From JACMME01 sp051005015 (GTDB lineage Bacteria; Gemmatimonadota; Gemmatimonadetes; Gemmatimonadales; Gemmatimonadaceae): DNA of 5,163 nucleotides. Below the pieces are notes generated by a model, which was not told the origin of the DNA, ran no database searches, and worked only from the letters and a program-made list of their open reading frames with translations. The stretch lies in assembly GCA_051005015.1 (NCBI GenBank), contig JBPCJT010000091.1, forward strand, positions 1 to 5,163, written 5' to 3'. The translations under genes were made by a program, and so were the position numbers. Positions 1-5,163 of this stretch are shown here, piece after piece (within the stretch, counting starts at the first letter, position 1; each line of letters begins with the position of its first letter).

Positions 1-49
1 GGATCGGGTTCTGCCACGCACCTCCCTTCTTCCGCCTCTCACCGCCCGC

Positions 50-1975
50 ATGACCGATCTCATGCACGATCGCGTCATATCCGCGATTGGGGATCTCTAC
101 GACGTCGGCAGCGAGCTCGGAAGGGGCGGGATGGCTGTGGTATATCGCGCAACCGACCTGCGTCTTCGTCGCGACGTTGCGGTAAAGGTGCTTCCACCGG
201 ATCTCGCATTCCGTTCCGATGTGCGTGCGCGTTTCATGCGCGAGGCGGAGACGGCGGCGCAGCTTAACCACCCCAACATCGTGCCCATCTATTCGGTGGA
301 CGAGCGCGGTGGCATTGTCTTCTTTGTCATGGCGCTCGTAGAAGGTGAGAGCGTTGGGCAGCGCATCGTTCGGCAGGGAAAGCTCAGCATCGATGAGACA
401 CGCCGCATCTTGCGCGATGTCGCGGACGCGCTGGCGTATGCCCACTCCCGTGGCGTCGTGCACCGGGACATCAAGCCCGACAACATTCTGCTGGACCGAC
501 ACGCGGGACGCCCGATGGTGACGGACTTCGGTATAGCGCGTGCGGCGGAAGCGGACTCGCGTCTCACCGTGACTGGCGTTGCCGTGGGAACCCCGGCATA
601 CATGAGCCCCGAACAGGCGACCGGTGATCGCGAGCTGGACGGTCGGAGCGACATCTACTCGCTCGGCGTCGTTGCGTATCACATGCTCGCCGGAGAACCG
701 CCCTTCAAGGCGTCGAACACGCCAGCGATGTTGATGAAGCATTTGAGCGAGCGGCCGCGTCCCATGCGTGAGCTGCGTCCGGATATGCCGGCTGAGCTTG
801 CAGTGACGATCGAGCGTTCGCTCTCAAAGCGGCCGGCAGACCGCTGGCCCGACGCGGGATCGTTCAGAGACGCGGTATCAGGCGCGATCGCGGCAGTGTC
901 GGGGCAGGGATACCGGGATGAGCGACAAGCTATTCCCCTGGACAAGGGTCACGGGCTGGATGCTGACGCCGCAAAAAAGGCGCACGGTGCTTCCGCACGT
1001 GCTCCTTACCAGAATCCGGCTCTCCCGCCGCCTTATCCAGTTCCCGCCCCCGGCATACCCAGGCGCGTACAGCGTTCGCTGGAAAAGCAGTGGCGCAAAG
1101 ACGTGAAACGACATCGCCAGAGAAAGGACAGCCTCGAGACGTTCGCGGCCAGACCCGTGGACGACAGGGTTCGCGCGTTTCGGCGCAACCTCGTCGCGAC
1201 GGGGGCGACGACGGGATTTCTCTTCGCGATCAATATGGTCACGTCGCCGGAATTTCCCTGGTTCATCTTTCCCTCCCTCGGCATGAGCGTTGGCGTGGTA
1301 AAGCAATGGGGATCGCTCTGGGCGGACGGAGTTGGCTGGCATGACATCTTCGGGCGTCAGAGAATCGGCGCAGCCGGGCGGCAGCCGCTGCCGGAGAATT
1401 CGGCGCGACAAATTGCGTCACCGGATGAACAAGCATTGAAACTGGTGTCACACGATGTGCTGGATGGGAGTTACGGCGCCGCGGTTCGCCGGGCAGCGTC
1501 GGATCGCACTGCCATTCTGGGGATCATCGAGATGCTTTCGAAGGAGGATCGCGCCCTCATTCCAGACATCGCGCCGACTGTCGAAGCGCTCGTCGGCCGA
1601 GTTGCATCGTTGGCTCAGATGCTCCATCGGCTCGATGCCGACGTCTCGCCCGAAATACTCGCTCGAATAGATGCGAGAATCGCCGATGTCGAGCGCGAAT
1701 CCGAAGAGTCAACGGATCACCAGCGGCGGTTGTCGCTGCTCGAGCGGCAGCGCGCGACCTTGCGCGATCTGTCACGCAGGAGAGAGACCGTAGCGAGCCA
1801 ACTCGAGAGCGCCTCCATCGTGCTCGGCAATCTCCGGCTGGATCTCGTAAAGCTCCGTTCTTCAGGGGTGGGCGCCGCGATCGCAGACGTTACGACCGCG
1901 ACACGCGAGGCTCGTGCGCTGTCAAGGGAAATAGGTCACGTTCTGGAAGCGGCAGACGAGGTGCGGCGACTGTGA
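50..1975 (+). CDS. Membrane-anchored serine/threonine protein kinase with 2TM domain and helical C-terminal tail
   Basis: A Hanks-type kinase that phosphorylates Ser/Thr on unidentified targets. All core motifs are visible: glycine-rich loop GRGGMAVVY (24-32), VAVK lysine K46, helix-C glutamate E65, catalytic HRDIKPDN (138-145, D140, N145), DFG (159-161) and GTPAYMSPE (180-188). The Arg before D140 makes it an RD kinase; T173 and T175 match the PknB activation-loop threonines, so autophosphorylation is inferred. The domain ends near residue 280. A proline-rich linker (about 315-345) follows, then two hydrophobic segments (about 382-397 and 402-417) around an N-x3-SP-x3-W pattern resembling the Pfam 2TM domain. 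Residues 500-641 are charged, heptad-like and probably coiled coil. There is no PASTA or other recognisable sensor. The start is ATG 50 or ATG 62; neither has a Shine-Dalgarno, and the frame stays open to the window edge, so a start further upstream is not excluded. The hydrolase gene follows 30 bases downstream. Confidence 0.95.
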   Translation: MTDLMHDRVISAIGDLYDVGSELGRGGMAVVYRATDLRLRRDVAVKVLPPDLAFRSDVRARFMREAETAAQLNHPNIVPIYSVDERGGIVFFVMALVEGESVGQRIVRQGKLSIDETRRILRDVADALAYAHSRGVVHRDIKPDNILLDRHAGRPMVTDFGIARAAEADSRLTVTGVAVGTPAYMSPEQATGDRELDGRSDIYSLGVVAYHMLAGEPPFKASNTPAMLMKHLSERPRPMRELRPDMPAELAVTIERSLSKRPADRWPDAGSFRDAVSGAIAAVSGQGYRDERQAIPLDKGHGLDADAAKKAHGASARAPYQNPALPPPYPVPAPGIPRRVQRSLEKQWRKDVKRHRQRKDSLETFAARPVDDRVRAFRRNLVATGATTGFLFAINMVTSPEFPWFIFPSLGMSVGVVKQWGSLWADGVGWHDIFGRQRIGAAGRQPLPENSARQIASPDEQALKLVSHDVLDGSYGAAVRRAASDRTAILGIIEMLSKEDRALIPDIAPTVEALVGRVASLAQMLHRLDADVSPEILARIDARIADVERESEESTDHQRRLSLLERQRATLRDLSRRRETVASQLESASIVLGNLRLDLVKLRSSGVGAAIADVTTATREARALSREIGHVLEAADEVRRL

Positions 1976-2005
1976 GCGTCTGTCGGCCGCCGGCGATGTA
2001 GACGC

Positions 2006-3256
2006 ATGCCCGCTCATCCCGCCACCTGGGCGCTCGCTCTCGTAATCATTTCGGCAGCCGCCAGCTCGCAGGGCGCTTCGCAGATGCGGGCAGCGGGTGA
2101 AGTTTGCTCCATATTGCCCGATTCCGCTGTAGCGAAGGATTCTCTCCTTCGTCCACCTGCCCCGCTTGTCCCGACTCCGGAGGCCGTGCGCGGCCTCTAT
2201 GTGAATCGCTGGGCCGCGCTGGGCCGGAAAATGTGGCTGTTGATTGGTGTCGCAAGAACCACGGAGATCAACTCACTCGTCATCGATGTCAAGGATGACC
2301 GCGGCTATCTGCTTTACAAGTCGCGCGTCCCGCTCGCTCGTGCCATCGGAGCCGACACTTTCATGCCAATGCGAACCGAGCGAATGCGCGCCGTGCTCGA
2401 CACAATGCGCGCGCACAATATCTATCCAATCGCTCGAATCGTTGTCGTGAAGGATCCGCTCCTGGCTGAGCGGAAGCTCGACTGGGCGATAAAGCGCGTG
2501 GACAAGCCAGACAAGCCGTGGCTCGACAAGAACGGAAGTCCGTGGCTGGATCCCCATCAGGATGGGGTTTGGCGCTACGCCGCCGATCTTGCATGCGAAG
2601 CGGTCGGCCTCGGATTCAGTGAGGTGCAACTCGATTATGTACGCTTTCCCGACGAGAGTCGGCTATGGCGGGAGGCCACATTTCCCCTCGCCGCCGGCCG
2701 TCTGAGAGCGCAAGTCATTCGGGAGCAGCTCCTGAAAACGCGCGAATGGCTTCGTCCGCTCGGCGTGCCGTTCACTATCGATGTCTTCGGACTCACTGTC
2801 GCCGATACCACCGACATGGGCATCGGCCAGAAATGGGAGAGCTTCGTCGATGCGGCGGACGTGGTGCTGCCGATGATGTATCCATCACACTATGCGCCTG
2901 GGAGCTACCACATCGCGCGTCCTAACGCGCACCCCTACGATGTAATTGACAAGGGGTTGGAAGACGCCAGGCATCGCAGCCAGGGAGTTCCAAACGCGGG
3001 AAAGATTGTACCGTGGTATCAGGATTTCACGCTCGGTAAGCCGAGATATGGCGCAGCTGAAATACGCGCACAGATCAGGGGTGGCTATGACAACGGCATT
3101 ATGAGCTGGATTCTCTGGAACCCGCGGAGCGTATACACTATCTCGGCATTGCGAGCGCGTGGCGCGCTGGAATCGGGTGACACGTCGGCTACATCTCCCG
3201 CGCCTTCCGTTCGGCGGCGTCGCGAACCCAGCCAGCCACCGCCGCCAGCTCGCTGA
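2006..3256 (+). CDS. Exported putative glycoside hydrolase (DUF4015 / COG1306-like)
   Basis: A 416-residue protein resembling the putative glycoside hydrolase family DUF4015 (COG1306), predicted to be a TIM barrel; its substrate is unknown. Visible family-like strand motifs are GLYVNRW (63-69), LVIDVKDDRG (91-100), VQLDYVRFPDE (207-217), TIDVFGL (257-263), VVLPMMYPSHY (286-296) and SWILWNP (367-373). The conserved acids D210, E217 and D259 are candidate active-site residues by inference only. Residues 7-22 form a hydrophobic stretch ending in small residues, consistent with a signal peptide, though the n-region before it has no Lys or Arg. The last 22 residues (395-416) are a Ser/Pro/Arg-rich tail encoded in DNA shared with the convergent lipoprotein gene. 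ATG 2006 is the first usable start after the kinase stop; no Shine-Dalgarno is visible, and M28 at 2087 is a possible alternative. Short spacing from the kinase suggests cotranscription. Confidence 0.88.
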   Translation: MPAHPATWALALVIISAAASSQGASQMRAAGEVCSILPDSAVAKDSLLRPPAPLVPTPEAVRGLYVNRWAALGRKMWLLIGVARTTEINSLVIDVKDDRGYLLYKSRVPLARAIGADTFMPMRTERMRAVLDTMRAHNIYPIARIVVVKDPLLAERKLDWAIKRVDKPDKPWLDKNGSPWLDPHQDGVWRYAADLACEAVGLGFSEVQLDYVRFPDESRLWREATFPLAAGRLRAQVIREQLLKTREWLRPLGVPFTIDVFGLTVADTTDMGIGQKWESFVDAADVVLPMMYPSHYAPGSYHIARPNAHPYDVIDKGLEDARHRSQGVPNAGKIVPWYQDFTLGKPRYGAAEIRAQIRGGYDNGIMSWILWNPRSVYTISALRARGALESGDTSATSPAPSVRRRREPSQPPPPAR

Positions 3257-3725
3257 AGAGCTGGCGATCCTTCTTGTCCACACGCGTTGCGCCTTCGGGT
3301 GGATCGCCCTTTCCAGTTGCGCCATCGGGTACCAGGAAACCGGCGACTCGAACGTCTGTGCCTCCAAGCGTTGCGCTCGCGGCTTCGACGCGCAGAACCC
3401 AGCGGCGAACGGGAAGCTTCGCTCTGGCGGCGCGCAAATCCTGCGGAACCGCTCGCGGCTCCGTTGAAATCATGTCTTTGCCACGGACGCCGATTGCATA
3501 GCCGTGTATCTGCAGTTGCGTTGCGGCAATCCGAAGGGCGGAGTCGGCAGGCAACCTCGTGCGAAATGATGTTCGTTGGCTCGCGGACCCGCCTAACGTG
3601 GCGCACGCAGCCAGCAGCACAACTCCGAAGCCGGCAAGAATTGCCGGAAGGGCGCGAGCCCTCTGTGGCCGGTCAAACGATGTATGTCGCAGGGCTGAGG
3701 GGCCGGGATGCTCGTATGGGTGCAT
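3189..3725 (-). CDS. Small putative lipoprotein of unknown function
   Basis: A 178-residue protein that I cannot assign to a named family. A basic n-region and a hydrophobic stretch (about 26-40) lead to a lipobox L38-A39-A40-C41, so the mature protein should be lipid-anchored at C41. Ala at position +2 rather than Asp suggests outer-membrane sorting, if the Lol rule applies in this phylum. The mature part looks like a helix (59-75), then strands around 76-93 and 107-133, then a charged C-terminal helix, a small alpha/beta fold faintly like BamC-type lipoprotein domains. The start at 3725 is chosen because AGGAG lies 5 bases upstream (3731-3735) and it places the signal sequence sensibly; the frame is open to an ATG at 3836, but that would add 37 non-signal-like residues. 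It converges on the hydrolase gene with a 68-base overlap and is divergent from the GMC gene. Confidence 0.8.
   Translation of the reverse strand: MHPYEHPGPSALRHTSFDRPQRARALPAILAGFGVVLLAACATLGGSASQRTSFRTRLPADSALRIAATQLQIHGYAIGVRGKDMISTEPRAVPQDLRAARAKLPVRRWVLRVEAASATLGGTDVRVAGFLVPDGATGKGDPPEGATRVDKKDRQLFSELAAVAGWVRDAAERKAREM
3243..3266 (+). terminator. Perfect 9-bp hairpin on the hydrolase stop codon, possible terminator
   Basis: CGCCAGCTC (3243-3251) and GAGCTGGCG (3258-3266) are exact reverse complements around a 6-base loop, GCTGAA, that contains most of the hydrolase TGA stop (3254-3256). The stem is GC-rich and the following bases (ATCCTTCTTGTCC) are pyrimidine-rich but lack a true T-run, so this is at best a weak intrinsic terminator or a 3'-end stabilising structure. 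The same DNA is sense codons of the lipoprotein gene on the other strand, so the symmetry could also be a coding coincidence. Confidence 0.35.
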
Positions 3726-3730
3726 GGTAT

Positions 3731-3735
3731 CTCCT
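3731..3735 (-). promoter_or_regulatory. Ribosome binding site of the lipoprotein gene
   Basis: On the minus strand AGGAG is followed by five bases and then ATG at 3725. It is the only strong Shine-Dalgarno in front of any gene in this window, and it decides the start codon against the longer in-frame option at 3836. Confidence 0.75.
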
Positions 3736-3742
3736 GAAGAAC

Positions 3743-3867
3743 ATGACATTTCAATAATGACCCAGGTATCCCGGGTGTGGCGGTCCGCCGACTGCATGCG
3801 TTCACGTGACAGGTATGTGCTCGCATGACATGACATCAGATTCTCGTCACGAAGAACATAATGTCAT
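3743..3867. repeat. Cluster of ATGACAT/ATGTCAT heptamers, candidate operator sites
   Basis: ATGACAT occurs at 3743-3749, 3825-3831 and 3830-3836 (the last two overlap as CATGACATGACAT), and its reverse complement ATGTCAT occurs at 3861-3867. The copies at 3830 and 3861 are inverted and their starts lie 31 bases apart, close to three helical turns. The first copy lies 18 bases before the lipoprotein start codon. A regulator-binding role is inferred from number and position only. The heptamer also occurs once inside the kinase gene (1340-1346), so it is not unique to this region. Confidence 0.35.
3761..3775 (-). other. Short hairpin in the likely lipoprotein mRNA leader
   Basis: On the minus strand CCCGGG and CCTGGG flank an ATA loop and can form a 6-bp stem with one G-T wobble, about 25 bases upstream of the AGGAG site. 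It could affect leader stability or translation if the transcript starts upstream of it. The stem is small and may be chance. Confidence 0.25.
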
Positions 3868-3920
3868 ATGCTTCCCGGCCATGCCATGGAATTGTTTCGA
3901 TCGGAACGCCTCAGCTGGTA

Positions 3921-3936
3921 TTGGGCCCAAGGCCCA
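3921..3936. repeat. Palindrome TTGGGCCCAA with adjoining inverted repeat
   Basis: TTGGGCCCAA at 3921-3930 is a perfect 10-base palindrome. TGGGCC (3922-3927) can alternatively pair with GGCCCA (3931-3936) across a CAA loop. It lies about 150 bases upstream of the GMC start. No T-run follows, so it is not a terminator; a protein-binding site is possible but unsupported. Confidence 0.25.
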
Positions 3937-4088
3937 CTACCGCCTCGGCTACTTTCATCGCGAAGCAGTGTTGCGACGCTCATATTACGTGATTCACCTG
4001 CGGTCAAGTCGCCAGTGCGCTCAGGTCCGCTTTTTTCGCGGGAGATCACGGCTGTTGAATTCCGTAACATTACACTGACGCCGGTGCG

Positions 4089-5163
4089 ATGACTCTCGTT
4101 CAGATTTCTCCACAGCTCCCGCGTGAGGTCGACCTCAGGCGAACCTACGACGCGGTGGTCGTGGGCTCCGGCGCGGCTGGCGGCATGGCGGCCCACGTGC
4201 TCACCGCGCAGGGCATGCAGGTGCTCATGCTCGAGGCGGGGAAAAGACTTCCCATAGAGCGTGAATTACGCTCCATGGAATGGCCTTACGACCACCCTCG
4301 CCGCGGTGATTCTCCGCCGGGATCACACGCGCTTTCGCTGAACGAGTACACCATTCGGCGGCCTCCGTACGCCGTTGGCAGCTCATTCAAGCACGTGTAT
4401 TCCTATGTCGGGGGATGGTCGGGCTCGGACTACGTCAAGAACATACTGATCGACGAAAAAAACCACCCCTACACGGGCACAAAGTACGCGTGGGTGCGGG
4501 CCCGCGCGCTAGGTGGCAAGACCAACATCTGGGGCCGACTGGCGCTCCGGTTGTCCGATTACGACTTCAAGGCCAAATCCCACGACGACTACGGTGACGA
4601 CTGGCCCATCGCGTATCAGGATCTCGCTCCTTATTACGACAAGGTGGACCGCTACCTCGGTATCTCCGGAGTCAACGAGAACCTTCCGCACCTGCCGGAC
4701 AGCCTGTTCCAGCGACCCACCAAACTCAACTTCGCCGAGGTAATGCTGCGAGAACGCCTGGCGACGATGGGACGAGTACTGACGCCCTATCGTGCCGGTG
4801 TTACTACCGATGGCCTCAAGCACAACAAGTACCGGAGCAAGTGCTTTGGCCGAGGTGCCTGCAACCGCCGGGCGGGTGGTTGCGACATTCACGCAGCGTT
4901 CGACTCGCCGACGGGGCTGATCTACCCAGCCATGGACACGGGCAATCTCACACTGCGCACGAACTCCATCGCTTATGAGGTGCTGGTGGACCGGCAAAGC
5001 GGCCGCGCGCGCGGGGTCGCCTTCATCGACAGCGAGAAACAGAGGTCTTACGAAGTCAAGGCAAAGGTTGTTGTGCTGGCCGCCTCCACGCTGGAATCCG
5101 CGCGGCTACTGCTGCTCTCTCGGTCCAGGCAGTATCCGAACGGCATTGGCAACTCTAGCGGAC
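4089..5163 (+). CDS. GMC-family FAD oxidoreductase, N-terminal part (cut by window end)
   Basis: The first 358 residues of a GMC (glucose-methanol-choline) type flavoprotein, which would oxidise an alcohol or sugar-like substrate using FAD; the substrate is unknown. The N-terminal Rossmann motif VVVGSGAAGG (23-32) and the ribose-binding acid E49 in LEAG (48-51) are clear. ALGGKTNIWG (140-149) is the second FAD-contact motif, and a VVVLAAST-LES-A stretch near the end is the usual strand and helix before the substrate domain. The part with the catalytic His-His/Asn pair would lie beyond 5163; the family usually runs to 500-600 residues. Residues 52-138 hold a long aromatic-rich segment, and 252-265 carry three cysteines (C252, C258, C265). 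No Tat signal is seen, so export, if any, would need a partner such as the subunit 3 of gluconate dehydrogenase-like enzymes. An in-frame TAA at 4065 makes ATG 4089 the first ATG; no good Shine-Dalgarno precedes it. Confidence 0.92.
   Translation, partial: MTLVQISPQLPREVDLRRTYDAVVVGSGAAGGMAAHVLTAQGMQVLMLEAGKRLPIERELRSMEWPYDHPRRGDSPPGSHALSLNEYTIRRPPYAVGSSFKHVYSYVGGWSGSDYVKNILIDEKNHPYTGTKYAWVRARALGGKTNIWGRLALRLSDYDFKAKSHDDYGDDWPIAYQDLAPYYDKVDRYLGISGVNENLPHLPDSLFQRPTKLNFAEVMLRERLATMGRVLTPYRAGVTTDGLKHNKYRSKCFGRGACNRRAGGCDIHAAFDSPTGLIYPAMDTGNLTLRTNSIAYEVLVDRQSGRARGVAFIDSEKQRSYEVKAKVVVLAASTLESARLLLLSRSRQYPNGIGNSSG

Larger units (their letters stand above)
3726..4088. other. Divergent intergenic region, no gene seen
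   Basis: This 363-base stretch separates the leftward lipoprotein gene from the rightward GMC gene and must carry the promoters of both. Short open frames cross it, but none has a ribosome binding site, a plausible protein composition or a recognisable domain. It holds repeated ATGACAT/ATGTCAT heptamers near the lipoprotein side, a GC-rich hairpin at 3761-3775, a perfect palindrome TTGGGCCCAA at 3921-3930 and a small inverted repeat GTAACATTAC at 4064-4073. I could not assign a convincing -35/-10 pair on either strand. Confidence 0.7.

Noticed and set aside
878..1411. Open frame of about 177 codons on the minus strand opposite the kinase
   Set aside because: It lies wholly antisense to a kinase with intact motifs, has Arg/Ser-rich composition typical of reverse-frame reading of GC-rich DNA, and shows no domain.
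2885..3606. Further minus-strand open frames across the hydrolase and lipoprotein genes
   Set aside because: They are out of frame with the lipoprotein, Arg-rich, and overlap two better supported genes.
3726..3836. Longer version of the lipoprotein starting at ATG 3836
   Set aside because: The added 37 residues would precede the signal sequence, and the AGGAG site is correctly spaced only for the start at 3725.
3892..3921. TTGTTT and TGGTAT spaced by 18 bases as a sigma-70-like promoter for the GMC gene
   Set aside because: The -10 match is only about half of the consensus, the site lies about 170 bases from the start codon, and the promoter consensus in this organism is unknown.
4031..4036. 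Run of six T as a terminator tail
   Set aside because: No stem-loop precedes it on the plus strand, and no plus-strand gene ends nearby.
4055..4076. TTGAAT and TACACT as a -35/-10 pair before the GMC gene
   Set aside because: The spacing is only 10 bases, far too short for a sigma-70-type promoter.
3806..4092. Possible small plus-strand genes in the intergenic region
   Set aside because: Two overlapping frames of 74-90 codons exist, but without ribosome binding sites, and the composition is not protein-like.
4509..4997. Open frame of about 162 codons on the minus strand opposite the GMC gene
   Set aside because: The plus strand has a clear GMC protein across the whole span; the antisense translation has no recognisable fold or motif.

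Overview
The window reads as a GC-rich bacterial chromosome segment, most likely from the Gemmatimonadota or a close relative. This is inferred from gene style, not from a marker gene. The serine/threonine kinase has a short N-terminus of the type common in that phylum, with a 2TM domain and a long helical tail. The other genes are a DUF4015/COG1306-type putative glycoside hydrolase, a small lipoprotein and a GMC-type flavin oxidoreductase. No rRNA, tRNA, transposase, phage gene or CRISPR array is visible.

Layout. Positions 50-1975 (+) encode a complete Hanks-type protein kinase, followed by a proline-rich linker, two membrane segments and a coiled-coil-like tail. After a 30-base gap, 2006-3256 (+) encodes an exported TIM-barrel-like protein of the putative glycoside hydrolase family; the two genes may be cotranscribed. 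A short lipoprotein gene, 3725-3189 (-), converges on it, and the two coding regions overlap by 68 bases at their 3' ends. A 9-bp perfect hairpin sits on the hydrolase stop codon, inside the lipoprotein gene. Positions 3726-4088 form a 363-base divergent intergenic region with no convincing gene. It holds four copies of a heptamer (ATGACAT/ATGTCAT) and several short palindromes. From 4089 (+) a GMC oxidoreductase runs off the right edge; only its first 358 residues are present.

Functional reading. The genes look like ordinary cell-envelope and periplasm-related accessory genes: a membrane-anchored signalling kinase, a secreted carbohydrate-active-like protein, an outer-membrane-type lipoprotein and a flavin dehydrogenase. 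Nothing in the sequence shows that they form one pathway. I see no clear undescribed system. The points most worth a second look are the kinase architecture, the overlapping convergent gene ends with their hairpin, the heptamer cluster in the divergent region, and the three-cysteine segment in the GMC protein.
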